A DNA stretch of 64,000 nt from positions 5,084,001 through 5,148,000 of the forward strand of contig OY294069.1 of NCBI GenBank assembly GCA_958510875.1, read 5' to 3'. The notes beneath the pieces were generated by a model that saw nothing but the letters and a program-made list of their open reading frames with translations, searched no databases and was not told the origin of the DNA. A program made the position numbers and the translations under genes. The stretch comes from Endomychus coccineus (lineage: Eukaryota > Arthropoda > Insecta > Coleoptera > Endomychidae). Shown here one piece after another: positions 32,848-45,943 of this stretch (its first letter is position 1; each line of letters opens with the position of its first letter).

Positions 32848-35023
32848 CAAAGGTCTCCAAGCTACGGTCCGCGGGCCAAATACAGTCCGACAGTGTAATC
32901 GATCCGGCCAGTGGCAGTTAATGACTTATTTTTGTTATTGTTGTTGTGATAAGTTGGATAAAAAGACACAGAATGATCATAACTCGGTTTTATTTAATTG
33001 CTAGGTAAAGCTTAATGACAAGTATAATAGCTGAAAATTTAACTTAAGCATAATAGCTAACAAATAATTGAAATTAATCCCACTAACATTATAAACAATA
33101 TAACATATAAACCCATAAACATTATAACATATAAAATACTGATTTACGTAATTCTGATTTTTCACTGACAATAGGTTGTAGTTGTGGACCAATTTTACTT
33201 CTACCAATTATTAAAAGAGATTTAAGATGCTCATTGGATAAACTAGATTTGTAAACATTCTTTATGTACTTCATTTTGGATAATGTTTCCTCACACAAGT
33301 AAGAAGTACCAAAAACAGAGAAAAGTTCATGAGCAAATTTATGCAAATCATCAAATTCTACCAGTGGAAGACTCTTATAAAATTCCAACGAGGATCAGTT
33401 TTGATATTTGATATCAATTATATCACTGAACTGTAAAACAATAATTTACAATTGAAGTTTCGAGGCTATGGTTTCAATGTCAGTATCAACAGGATTTTGA
33501 AAAATCTCAATTTCATTCGCAATGACATCAAAGTCTGAGAAACGAGTTTCAAAATTTATCTTCAAAGCACAAAGGTGCGATTGCAAAATCGACGGAAAAC
33601 TCAGTCTCAGTAGTGTGGCTGAATATATTTCAAAGGTTTTAAAATGTGTTAAGCATTTTTACGTAATTGTGATTGAAACAGTATTATTTTCTGCCGGAAC
33701 GATTTGATATTAGAGTATAAATTAGGGAGAAGCTGGTTTTCTCCTTGCAATTTCAAATTCAGTTCATTCATATATTTTGTCAAATCGACATAGAATGCTA
33801 ACTTTCACAGCTATCAGCTATTTTATAATTCGGTTAAAGGCGATTCTTTTCAAATTTCGATCACTGCTCGAATTTCAAAAAAGCGCCGAAAGACTTTTCC
33901 GCAACTAAGCCAGCGTACGGCAGTATGATATGGTATGTCATAAATTCATGGAATTGTCGGTGATTCAGCTCAATGGATCTGATGGAATCAACAACCGATA
34001 TGACTGGTTTTAGAGCTTCAAACATATGCAAACATTTCCCGCATAAGGAATGATACAATGTAAGACTAATGGTTTTGAATCACCATCATTTTCTATAGCC
34101 ATTGCCACAAGAGCAACCACTCCTTTATTTTTACCACACAGGTGTTTGCCTCCATCAGTAGCAATAGATTTCAAGTTGTTCCATCGAAGGATCTTTTTAT
34201 TAATGACATTTTCAACTCTCTTTAAGATATCTTCCCCAGTAGTCGTGTCATGAATACTATCAATATCAAGAAGTTCTTCATACACTTCATACCTTTTATC
34301 TACTCCTCGGATAAAAATCAACACTTGAGCAGTATTTGACACAAACGTTGACTCATCCAAGGCCAAAGAAAACCACTCAAGATGTCCATATTTGTCAGAC
34401 AGTTGAGATGATATATTTTCTGCGATGTATTCTACCCTCCGAGTCACAGTGTTTGCTAACGAACTGACAGTTTTAAATAAATTTACCTTTTCGGTGCACA
34501 TTTCTGCGGCTGCTGCAATTACACATTCTTTGATCATTTCTCCATCGGTGAATGGTTTTCAATTACGAAATATTGGAAGTTCAATTGATCTTTAAATGTT
34601 CTGCATTCACTGTCTACTTTTCGCTTATTTTCTATGAAAGTAAATCACACACAAAAACAACAAGTCACTGTACTGTTACGAAGATGTTTTTCAAACATGC
34701 ACAAACACGTTTCATGGAGCTACGCACTACTTTATTCCACAACAGATATTTTCGCTTCCTTCGCCTCCTCAGGGAGGACTGCTACCTATTTGCACTTGTC
34801 ACCACTGGGTCGTCAAGTGTCGTGGTTGTAACAATGAAGTACAGTTAGCACACAATAGTAATTGAACAAGCGAATTTGGCAAGGGTATGTTTGCTCATGG
34901 CGCGTACTTGGCGACTAGTCTAGGAATTATAGATAATGGCAAGAAAATTAAAACAGTTTTGGCCCTTGGAACTTACTGGAGTAAACAGTATGGCCCTAAG
35001 GCTGGAAAGTTTGGAGACCTCTG
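32848..35023 (-). mobile_element. hAT element, GTF2IRD2/ZBED-like transposase, broken
   Basis: Inverted ends: CAAAGGTCTCCAA on the left and its inverse TTTGGAGACCTCTG on the right. The transposase reads on the minus strand: NTVTRRVEYIAENISSQL, WFSLALDESTFVSNTAQVLIFIRG, DIDSIHDTTTGEDIL near 34,537-34,010, then the C-terminal part near 33,390-33,120 (LHKFAHELFSVFGTSYLCEETLSKMK) that is typical of GTF2IRD2-like hAT proteins. Stops and shifts between, so inactive. 8-bp duplication not convincing (CTTAGAAT against AACTAGAT). Confidence 0.8.
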
Positions 35024-35113
35024 AACTAGATAGATCTTCTGAGGGGTGGTATAAATTCTATATAGTTTATGCAAAATAAAGCCGATAGCGCAAAAGTGAC
35101 CTAACCCCAGTTA

Positions 35114-35300
35114 CAGGGGCGTAGCAAGGACAGTCTGGCTGACAGAAAAATATTATAATAATACATAGAATATAAGGCTTGGAGTTGTAAGACACATATG
35201 TTGCCAATTCAAATAAACTTCCAATGTCATGGCATAGAGAATTATGTTTCGATTTCATTCATCATGTTAGTTATGAGGAAAGCTGGTGTATATAGTATAT
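35114..35300. repeat. hAT-like end fragment (CAGGGGCGTAGC), copy 1
   Basis: Starts CAGGGGCGTAGCAAGG, a hAT-type terminus, and continues with a block (GGCTTGGAGTTGT ... CAATTCAAATAA ... GTCATGGCATAG) also present at 58,177-58,290. Internal transposase is not recognised. Confidence 0.5.
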
Positions 35301-36644
35301 AACATTCATATGTTTAAGCCGCAGAAGTGAACGTCCATGTAATTTTTCGATTCCATTCGTTCTTGCACGTGAAAATTGAAATACCCTGTACGTACGTTAC
35401 CTCAATTTCTTGATACATTGAAAGCGTAACTGACCGCAAATATACATTTTCACGTTCGAAGGGGATAAAAGTGTACATATTTTAGTTAAAGTATAAGGGT
35501 TTATGAGGCATTTTATGCGGGAAATATAAATTTTAAACGTCATAAACATGCTTTACAAGCCTTTAATTTGGAACCTTTTCACTAGAGTCGTTCATGTTTA
35601 CAGCTCAAAACGTGTTCCAGTCATTTTGTGATACTTGCGCCATTTCGTTATGAAGTATCATCAGATATACGGTTTCTTATGAATTAGAAGGTTACGAAAA
35701 TGTGGCTATGTGAGATCGTAGTAGGTACATTAATTCTCTGTTCCGCTAACATTATTTTTATATTGATAAGAAAGACATGTTTTCTACTTCCCTCATTATA
35801 TGTAGTTTGAAGGCATTATTGTATTGATCATAAACAAACATTTAACAACAACTGTAGAGACCATTACGACGTTCTTATTCGTAGTCGTAGAGATCTTAAA
35901 AGTTATATATTGCTTTGAAGAGGTTGAAAATAGGAACTTTATTGTTTTGAGACGGGAAAGCCCGTTGCAAACGATACTTTTGATATTCATTTAGCCATTT
36001 CAGTTTCTCAAATGAATGCTACGGTATTTTATCGTATCATCATGAGGACAGTGGTTTTCTGGTTTGAACAAAGCAATCACCTCAGATGTCGCAGCCTATG
36101 AACTAAAATGTAGAGTTGTGCAAAATCAATATATTTCAAAAATCTAAATCATAACATGAGATAGTCGAATGATCATTCGAGAGGTCGATTATGGATGATG
36201 CGGAAAATTTATAACTATTGTAGACTTAAGAATACAATAGCTATCGAAAGCTTCTAGTTTAATAGATACTCTTTGTTTATTGTTATCACTGATACTACTC
36301 AAAACACAATACAAAACAGCCAAAAATTCACTTCTGATCATTTTAAGCTATTGCATATATTGCATATAGCTTTTATCGCGGGCTTTGAGCGCGGCGACCG
36401 AATCAAGAAATTCCGTAACGAAAAATAACAGGAACTCGTTTATGTTGCGCTCTCTCGGGTGACTAATATTGAAAAATTGTATATCACGACAAAAAACGAT
36501 AATTCTACATTCAAGTTTTATAATAATCGAAGGCAAGCTGCATCGACTGCATCTTTGTTGCAAAAATTCAAAAGACTGCCTTTAAATAGTGTTCAGACGA
36601 CAGCTCAAAGTGTCTAAGATTTCATTAGTAATAGAAATGGCATT
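35301..36644. other. No gene recognised
   Basis: Short frames only. Confidence 0.5.
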
Positions 36645-37335
36645 TCAATACTGACTTTCAACGCCAAAGTCTAAATAGTCACAAATACGATTTACAAGAT
36701 TCAGTTACGAGACAAACAAATGTGTTACTTCTTACCGAAACTTGCATGGCGCATGATAATCCGATTGAAATACCTAATTTCAATTGTATTGTACAATTCA
36801 AACGAGATACTGTTCCAAAAGGTGGGGTAGCTATTTACCAGAATAATAATAATGTTACTAATATTATGACTCCGAATATTGAAATACATATTGCACACGT
36901 TAGCGATGTTAATGTTAGGAGCTCATTTTTGGAGATATTTGTGCGTGCTTATGCAAACTTAGAAATGGCCTACACATAGTCATGGTAGCAATTTACATTT
37001 CTCCGAATCCAAAATTGGACGAGGTAGAGCATTTTATTCATCACACTTTACTGGAGTACACTGAAGAAGGGTCGAAAATACTTGGTACAAATGGTAATAA
37101 ATTTCCACTTATCTTGGCTGGCGATTTCAACATCAACTTCGCTGATAAAAAATCAGAGAGGTTGACAACTTTTCTTTCGGAAAAATTGAATTTGAAAATG
37201 AATAATGATCCACAAGAATCCACAACAAAATATGGGACCATCATTGACGCGGTATTTTCCAGATATTTAGAGGATATCAAGTCTCAAACTTATGTCTCTT
37301 ATTTCAGTTATTCAGTTACCATAAACCTATAGTTT
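36645..37335 (+). pseudogene. Helentron-like endonuclease/phosphatase domain fragment
   Basis: Two frames joined by a stop near 36,978. First: NAKS-like start, VLLLTETCMAHDNPIEIPNF, GGVAIYQNNN (the Glu of TET is the usual metal ligand). Second: VAIYISPN, FPLILAGDFNINFADKKSERL (GDFN catalytic block), STTKYGTIIDAVFSRYL and YVSYFSYS. This is an exonuclease-endonuclease-phosphatase fold of the type I associate with animal Helentrons because of the TTKYGTxIDAVFSRYL ... SYFSYH ending; a non-LTR element is the alternative. No helicase nearby. Confidence 0.6.
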
Positions 37336-37339
37336 CAAT

Positions 37340-39350
37340 GATAACAAATTCCTGAATAACCTACATGTATTGTAAGATAATAAAAATATTTTAAGCAATA
37401 TTAACTTCTCATTTATTCAATAAAAGAAAAAAATTTGTTTTCTTATCGGTCACCACGCTCAAAAGTAACTTGAATTAATATCAAAGAAAAAACTTGAATT
37501 AAAATATCAAAGAAAAAAAAATACTGCATAAATTAAAAAAAATAAATAATTATAATTGCATAAGTTGAGAAAAAATGCTATGCAATAGCTTTACCGCGGC
37601 AGTCCCCGAGTGCCACACGTATCTTTTTTCTAAGTGATTTTATAGGGTATTGATGTAAGGGATGGCCGAAATTCAAGGTTTTGGAACGCTGCGATATGTT
37701 GCCTTAGCGTCCGAGGTGAAAACTATTGGTGAATTCGAATTTTTCATCCATGGGAGTTCATTATGGCAGCGTTATATTACCCCTTATGAAATTTGGGAAA
37801 ATGGGAAATTTTCCAAAGGTCCATGTTTCTCCGATTACAATACTTCCCTTACATTATATACTACTATAGTGAGACAATTAAAAAGTGATTGTTATGAACA
37901 TCTTTCTTCTGCCGTGGTGACCTGTACTTGGAGGTTCTCTGTTGACTTCCAAGTTGGATTGTTCCTGCAGTGCTAAGGTACCATCAATGCAATATCGAGT
38001 CGTATGAGAACTTTCACGTTTAGTAAGCGTGAACGTGTGAAAACACAATGGTGTGTCGACAATATTCTCACAAAGTTTCCTTTATTTGGTTCATTTTGAG
38101 GGCCATTACGTCGATCATGTATTGTAAACAATTTAAGTAAAAGGCGGCAGGAAAAGCGATAAGACTTAATGGGCCAAATCGTAACGCTCAGGTCCAATCA
38201 TAAAAGAAAGATTTGTTTAATCTGGTCTCTTTGGAGCGATAGCCTCTGCAAAGGGCCACTATCAGCCCGTAATGGACTTCATATAAAATCAGTGGGACGA
38301 AAAGATTGATGACATTAAGTGGATATAAACTATATTCCCGCTAACTTTATTACGAGTGACAATGAAGGCGATGTAATGTGTTTGCTACTGAAAGCTTCCA
38401 ACTACTCGTTGCTTCGTCGTCAAATAGACGTGAATTGAACAAACTATACCATGTTCACGACAAGAAAGACACTGAAATGATGTTATAGTTAGTAATTTAG
38501 GAGAAGCTATCAATTCAACAGTTTTCTTAAATAGCTGACTGTGAATCAAAGGACCAACCTAACAGAAGAGGCTCTGTTTCAAACTTCAAACTTCCAAGCT
38601 ACGTAAGGTAACACGATTATTTCACTACCTTTAGCTGTTAACTTTTGATGTGAAAACTCACTAGTTCTATTCCAGGATACGACACTACAAAAGCCACATG
38701 TTTCTAATTCCATTACCGGACCTAAAATATATTAAAATTGTATTAGCTCCCTTTGTTTGCTTAACTTCGAAGTTCGGACCAGAATAATAACGACTACATT
38801 TTTGCCCGAGGAAACGGAAATGCGCTTTCATTACGGATAACTAGTTTCAGACAGTAGGTACGTGCCGAACAACAATTAACTGCACTGCAAATGATGCATA
38901 CGGCGATATGCAATATATGCCAGATAAAGGAACACGGATGGTTCATGATGGGTCTAGGCTAAGATATGAACTACCAATTAGGAGTAAATTCAATAATTGA
39001 AAAATGATTTGTTGGAAATTAGTCTAATCCACATAATCGATATCCCTGCTGATGTATACATAAGCCGAAGATAGAAAGTGCTGAAGAGAAATAGAACAAC
39101 TAACGCCATCTATTCGCGAGTATAAGAAATGTGAACAACGGATTCTCCGTACTTAATAAAATTCACGACAGGCAATGTTAGAACCAAGTTTGCCAGAGCG
39201 CGACACAAACCATTGCAAAAGTCAATACTTGAATAATTGCTTGTTACAAATTAATATAATCCACAAGGGTAGTAAAATAGTCTAATCTGCAAAGCATAGA
39301 TTTTACTTATCCTAGAGAACTCTTCTCATCTTTGGAGTTAAGGTCCGAAA
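37340..39350. other. Mostly unrecognised; A-rich near 37,430-37,570
   Basis: Contains A-rich simple sequence with repeated ATCAAAGAAAAAA, and a 104-codon frame at 37,662-37,976 without recognisable motifs. No gene supported. Confidence 0.4.
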
Positions 39351-39354
39351 TGTA

Positions 39355-39800
39355 TGTTGCAAATTCAGATCTTCTGGTGTGACGAAGCCTTGCACAGCTT
39401 TCTTGTTCTTTCACACGAATACGACTTGTTTCACCAATGTAGACTTTACCGCAAGAGCATGGATCACCATATAATGATCAAACTGGCTATAGATCGGCAG
39501 ATGCCAGGTTCTAGAGGTTTTTGATCGTTATATGCTATGACTTCATAGATTATTACATGGCGATCCTGGCATGATCGCCATATAATAGCTAGTGAAGTTA
39601 AGATATCATAAATCATAATTGATTAGCTGATCCGAATTTTTAGGCGAAGTGTATTTCTGTATGACTTTTTGAATATTATAAATGGATAAATTATTTGATA
39701 ATAATACAGATGAAAGGTGTTTTAATTTTGCTTTTAAGGATTGGGGTTGGGATAAGTTAACACCTCTGTGGACCAAGGAGTTTAAAATAATCTAAAATAA
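39355..39800 (-). pseudogene. Penelope-like family A fragment, interrupted
   Basis: The minus strand carries CSCGKVYIGETSR ... RVKEQESCARLRH (39,465 down to 39,355), the nuclease core of family A, and 39,800-39,632 matches 25,640-25,490 of the palindromic copy (LSQPQSL region). About 165 bases of other sequence, with a small inverted repeat GGCGATCCTGGCATGATCGCC, separate the two. Confidence 0.7.
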
Positions 39801-39804
39801 AGGT

Positions 39805-41050
39805 TCCACTGCAGTTTATTTTCTCCTCTCCACGTTAACATACTCTGACACTATAGACATTCCCATTCTGTTAATTTTTTATGCTTTTATCTTCAAATTC
39901 CTCTGTACGGCAAGGAGCTACCAAAATTGGGCACATATTAAGCGAGATATTTTATAGAAAACATCAAAGGCTAACGAAGCGTATATACTAACAGCGAAAA
40001 GTGTACACATTCTCACAAACAAATATAATTCAGTTACACCAATTACCTTGTAGCTTCCATAGTAGCAAAGTTGCAAATTAGCCATCGCCATCACAGTTGG
40101 CGTGTTTAACATCAAAATGCATTTATTGAATTAAAAATTACATCACGCTGACATTCGGAAATTACAATCGATATTTGCTTCAATCATAAAATTGAAATAA
40201 CAACATTACTCACACACCAAACACGGAAAGTGCGTCTAAAATAAGAGCGTTGTCAGCAGATAAATGAAATGTTCAACGTGTACTCGTTAACAGAATCCAA
40301 AGTTTCGTATTATGTATTGAAAAATATGTAATGGAACCGAACAACTCTTTGCGAAATAGATTCTTTAGGTTTTTGGTAGAATAACTACACTTCCTTGAAG
40401 AAAAAAACCAACTACTCGACTTTTCGTTATTTTGGCCATTATTTGTCCAATTTGACTGGACTACTAGAGGCGGATGCTGTTTTGCTTTATTTCCGTCTAA
40501 AATGGTTACGTTTTAAGAATACATGTTCATATATCGTTTCACAAACCCATCCAACACCTCTCGCACAATTTGGCTTTACAATTCAGCTGACTGGGATGAT
40601 TTTCCCATGTTTTTCTCCGAGTTTCCTTGGAGAAGCGTATGTTTTAAATCTAATGATGTGCCACAGAGACCTCGGCTCGGATATTAACAGAGCTGGGAAT
40701 GGAAAATTACCTACCCCATACCAACAAATCACTGTCATCTGACGAACAATGGTTCAATATAATCTGTTCTAGGGTCGTCGCTTCAAAACAAACAGCATAT
40801 CGTCGTTGGCACGGTAACCCAGATGTGAAGACCAAAACGTATCATGTTGAAGCCAGAAATATGTGCAATGCAACAATAAACGCTTCGAAAGAGGCATACA
40901 ATGCCAAAACTCAAACTTGGTATCTAAAGTGAAGGAAAAATCAATCAAAATCGAGTTCATTCAATACCTAGGGAGCTCCAAAAGACCTGCCTGCCTAGGT
41001 AACATACGTATGGCAGAAATCTACTGAAAAACGTGAGGAATCTCCATTTG
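39805..41050. other. No gene recognised
   Basis: Nothing supported. Confidence 0.5.
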
Positions 41051-41054
41051 ACCG

Positions 41055-41260
41055 GGTCTGGTACTAAAGCCTTGTTGGGAAACGTGCGTCATATGGTTTA
41101 CCGCCTCAACTTTGTCGCTTTCCATCGACTTTTCTCTCAGATAGAAGATGGTTGACGTAGTATCCTCCGATACAATGGCTATCGACGCTGGTGTTTTGCA
41201 AGGATCTGTCTTGGTACCAACTTTGTTTCTGCTCCGTATAAACGATCTGCTGGAAGTGTT
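41055..41260 (+). pseudogene. Jockey-type reverse transcriptase fragment
   Basis: Reads VWY then LVGKRASYGLPPQLCRFPSTFLS and, after a shift, DTMAIDAGVLQGSVLVPTLFLLRINDLLE, the palm A-B region of the same family as 21,880-22,150. Dead fragment. Confidence 0.7.
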
Positions 41261-41655
41261 ATTTTCTAAAAAAATTATCTTATTTCTAAATAAATGAAGA
41301 AGACATTCGTGCGTATACTGTTAGTAGTCCTGTTTGTTTAAATTTATTTCTACATTAATCTCTAAACTTCATGCCAAGTATTATGCGTAAGATTCTTTTT
41401 TGAGATAAAAAAATTGAGTTGGTTGTTGAATTCACACCTCAAAATATAATACCGCATCTTACTTACGATTCGAAATCCGCATAGTATAGAATTTTCTTAA
41501 CATTATCCTCTTTATATTTCTCTATCAACCTAAAAGCTCAGCAGACCTGATTCAGCTTTTCCAGTAAGTGTTCTATATGTAATGACCATTTTAAAAATTC
41601 ATCAATAATGATTTCAAGAAACTTGGTTTATTTACCAGTGGGGATATACCAGCAA

Positions 41656-42060
41656 TTAATCAGCATACTCAAAGTTTGCTTTTGATTTATTAGCACTGAA
41701 GATTATCGAATTAGTCTTTTCCTCATCAATAACTAATTCAATTTTATCGAACCAGCTTTTTGCTTGATTAAACAAATCGTTACATTTTTGTTCTAATTTC
41801 TTCCGGTCTTTGCTTGCCAACAGAAAGTCAGTATCGTCTGCAAAATCAGTGATTGCAGATTCTTCTTGGCTAGCTATACTATTTGAATCATTGATCATCA
41901 TTAAGAACAATATAGGACCCAATATTTGACCTTGTGAGACTCCCACGAGGCTTGGTAATGTATTGGACTTCACGATTTTTCCATCCTTAGCAATTGGAAC
42001 ACACTGTGAACGATATGATATAAGCATTTCCTCTGACACCATATTTCTGTAATTTTTCTA
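41656..42060 (-). pseudogene. Non-LTR reverse transcriptase fragment
   Basis: Open minus-strand frame of 128 codons: SLVGVSQGQILGPILFLMMIND, AITDFADDTDFLLASKD (palm B and C; FADD), KSWFDKIELVIDEEKTNSIIFSANK (thumb). Jockey/I-type. Truncated on both sides; frame open within the fragment. Confidence 0.8.
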
Positions 42061-42147
42061 TTAAATAGCCAAAGTATAGAAAAAAATACGTCAATAACAA
42101 TTGGCTGATTGTTTTGTTTTTGCAATCCAATCGAAAACACCACTACT

Positions 42148-45090
42148 ATGTCCTCATGTAACAGTAAAAAAGATGGACAGCACGATGTCATGATTCAACA
42201 TAGACATTTCCCCGGTGTGAGTAACAGAAATTCGTGTGTTGATTTGAATATTTGCGAAGAACATTTCAACATTACGATGTTCAAACCCCAATTACATGTT
42301 TATTGCACCAAAGTTCAAAGCTATGTAACCGAGCAGTGTGTATTCTCGAGTGAAACACGGGGGTTTTCTCTGACGAATGTTATAAATTTCCCTCAAGTTA
42401 TAAGTTTCGCGAGAAACAAGCCAACTTCGGCAAGCGTAGCACGTACTTTAGGTGCAAATAGAACATTGCATGTGTTCCGAGACCAGACGCTAGGCGTCGT
42501 GGCGCCTCTAACACTAACATACACTGGCGAGGAACGAAATAAATTTATCGTTATCATGTAACGTTGTACTGTCTATATGAAACATAAGCGTGGAATTATA
42601 TTTCGAACCAGACATGATTTGATAAATTGTTTGTAGTAACGTTTAATTATGTTTCTTAAGAAACTACAGCTAATGACCATTTTTGATGTTTTATAATAAC
42701 TTCATTCGAAATTTTTGTAAAAACATGTATCATTACAAAAAAATTTGATGCATACCACCCACAAAGAGTTCCACTGTACCCCGTGTGTGGATCTGCATCC
42801 TCAACTAAAATTATAAACTAGATTAAATATTAAGTATTAAGTATTAAATTTATTAGATTCTTGAATTTGAATATTATTATTGAAATTAAGTTCAAATTAA
42901 ATTCAACTAGAGTAAATGTTCGTGAGAGTCTTGATATAGTTACAATGCTATGCATGTATTTACTAATTATTTGTTATGTCTTCATAGATTCTGTCAAAAA
43001 GAGAGTTGCTTTATCACTAAAAATGCAATTTTTTTTACTTTTTTATTACCAATTTTGTTGTGAGATCCATTTCTTTGAAAGGTGCAGGCAATAGATTACA
43101 TATCTTTAGGCTATTTTTATTCAATATAGTTTTGTTAATTTTACAAAGTTTTATACTATTATTTTGAGTTTTTACGGTTGAAGCAAGATAAATTTCTTCT
43201 ACTGAAGTGCTCTAAGGGAAAAGCGAAGCAGCTGCCTGGAACTATAAGTTTATGACATTGCTGATGGATCTGCACTAGAAACATGTTATCAATCTTACTA
43301 TTGTTCGAAAATAAATTGAATGTTTATTCGCATTGTTTATCAAATATGGATAGATATGAAACTATGAATTTCTGAAATGTGTAAATGAAAAGTAATCTTT
43401 GTTTCTCTATTCAATTATCAGATTGAATGTTAAATAATTATAGTAGCATTCGAAGTAAAATCCGAGCAGTTTCTATACAGCTTAACGGTCTTTATCGGAT
43501 TTTATTATTTGCAAACACGTAAAGGATATTACTGAGGCACTGATTATATAGAGCAAACACTTAATCCCTGAATATCCGATAATGTATTGTTGAAAGCATT
43601 CCAATTTCATGTCTATACAATTAGCTGAGTATTAAATTATTTGACCCCTAAATATTGACTTCCATCTACGCAACTATAGTTTAGTTTAATTAAAATTAAT
43701 AGTGTTTTCAACAAATCAATACCGAACCGGCATGGAAAAGTTCATAAGCCAATGCTGAATAAATTACAATATTCAGAACAGATAAATAGAAGTTGCAAGC
43801 TTTATTGAGAATTAATAGCCACTATATTACAACATAATATATTTATTTTATCGATGGTAAATGCTCTGCCCATGGAAATACGAAATAGTGCGAAGCCAAC
43901 CGACTACTCGTTTCATTATTCATGTCGAAAATACTATTGAGAGAAAGGTTTTTATTTTTAACATTCGATTTGTATATTGTTCCAAAAGACAGCTAAGAAA
44001 ATTTAAACATTCTAGTCTATATATGATGATCCAAGTTGAAAAACAATACACATCAAAATTTTAATTATGAAAAAATTAAGATACATTGAAACAAAGTCTG
44101 CAGCTTCCAGAAGAAGCTTCGCAACGAATCTTTCATAGGGTGTTGTTTCCTCACAAAATGTATGTAATTGGTTGGACTCTAATTGTCTTCCACCTGTATG
44201 GAAACACACCAATGTATGAAATGAAAGAGTAAGCAACCTGCATAAAACTGGTGTTAATTCAGGCGCACATTCATTGTAAACGACAGGTGGAATTTCGTCA
44301 GGCTCTGTACCCTTTTTGGTATTGTGATCAGCGCCTAATTATGTGCTGACGAAAGACAATTAGTGGCATATGGCTATCGATGGCTCCGTTTATAGTCTAA
44401 TGCGCATCCAATATGCAAAGGCATAGCTTGTTTGGTCAAACTGTACCATGATAACAATTACGTAAGCAATTGAATGAAGTTCTAATCTAAACCTTTTCCA
44501 ACATATCTTTGTGAATAAAGTGTGGGGTTGTGACTTACTCATTATTACCATAAGATAAGGTACCTTGCGCTACAAATTATGTTTGTGCTGCTCTGGATTT
44601 AAAATGGTATAAGCGAATTCTTAATGCAGAAGTACTACGGTTTATAATTAGATGGAATTTCAGAATTCTTCACTCTCTAGCACTCAAGACCTTCGAACCT
44701 TGCTCGCAATATATTTTAGTAGAGTAAATATTTAACATTTGACCTAATTTCTTGGGTAAATGTTTGATGATTCATTCTTACTAAATAAATACTAATTTAG
44801 CATTTGAGAGTTCACATCTAAGGAGTTTAAGACGGATCAAAAATTAAGTAATAAGTGATATTCAGTGTTATTTGTATTGGTTGTTGATGATTTTCAATGG
44901 TAAGAAAAGTTGTATTGCCAATTATTTGTATTTATGCCATCATATATGCGGGGTGATATAGAAACCTCATGTGAAAATCAAATGTACCCCTTGAATTACG
45001 ATATATGGGTATTTTGGAAGAAACTATCGAACTTTTTTTTTACTATACGAGAAGAAAACCTATTAAGTTCGTAGAAGCTAATAGTGATGG
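42148..45090. other. Unrecognised sequence, one uncertain 137-codon frame, dispersed repeat copy 3
   Basis: A frame from ATG 42148 to 42561 encodes 137 residues with no motif I recognise; it may be chance. At 43,211-43,277 a diverged third copy of the GCGAAGCAGCTGCCTGGAAC repeat is present. The rest holds short frames only. Confidence 0.35.
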
Positions 45091-45094
45091 AATG

Positions 45095-45665
45095 TTGGGA
45101 AAGGAGATGCATTGGAGTTTTCCTTGAAAGTGTGTAGGTTCCAGGCGTCAGAAAAAGTTCCACAACTTCGCCGTTTGATAGATCAATGAAGTCTAGTATT
45201 AAGATGTTCGATTGGTCTCGAGGTTTACAATGAAGCCTATCTGGAATCTCTCATGGAGGAACAGCAGATGAGATTTCTGATGAACACCGACCATGGAAAT
45301 ATCTATAGAAAAGGGAGAGATCTCCCACCTTTCTAGGATGTTCTAGAGGGGTCAATGGATTCTAGATTGAATCCAAGATCAGCGTATGCTTGGGAGCTGA
45401 ACCAATACCCTCCATAGGTACAAGGCCTGAACACGTCATCAACAAGCGGCTTGGAGAAGATTCGTAGCATATGACAAAATCGTTTGATTTTAGTGACGCT
45501 GTGACAGGTGATAAATATTAGAATTAGAGAGGGTTTGATCATCCCATGAGAGGGCGCTGTTGGTAGTGATCCCGAGCATGGATATGGAAGACTTCATAGG
45601 AATAGTTGTACCTGACATCATCTTAAAAGGAATTGTGAGACCCGCCTTCCTGGGGAAATGTTAAG
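45095..45665 (-). pseudogene. Jockey-type reverse transcriptase C-terminal fragment
   Basis: Minus-strand pieces read ERWEISPFSIDISMVGVHQKSHLLF and, upstream, PLVDDVFRPCTYGGYWFSSQAYADLGFNLESIDPS, a degraded form of the ... RRKVGDLSLFYRY ... tail found after Jockey RTs. Long blocks (for example around 45,568-45,665) match 54,295-54,420, so both derive from one family. Confidence 0.55.
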
Positions 45666-45943
45666 CTTGAGTTTTGGTTGCTTGAACTCACCTAGATTGT
45701 CAGATCTTCAAGTAGTAACTCAATAATAGTTAGTATTGGTAGGATTCCAAATAAATTAGCGAGAAGGTTAATCAAGGGTTGGGGAAAATTCATGAAATAT
45801 TCCGATGGCAATTCGTTCCAGATTTTACTGCACTAGCGTTCTTCTTCCCTAATTTTAGAATTATAACTCCATACCCTCATACATATTAAAACTGTAGTGT
45901 ATCAGATAAATATTAGAGCTTGTTGGGTGATGACTGAAGATAC

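Noticed and set aside
32840..35031. 8-bp target duplication for the second hAT element
   Set aside because: Flanks CTTAGAAT and AACTAGAT are too different to claim.
37662..37976. 104-codon frame starting MAEIQGFGTLRYVALASEV
   Set aside because: No family recognised and no supporting signals.
42148..42561. 137-codon + strand frame next to a reverse transcriptase fragment
   Set aside because: No recognisable motifs, no splice or promoter signals; kept as uncertain only.
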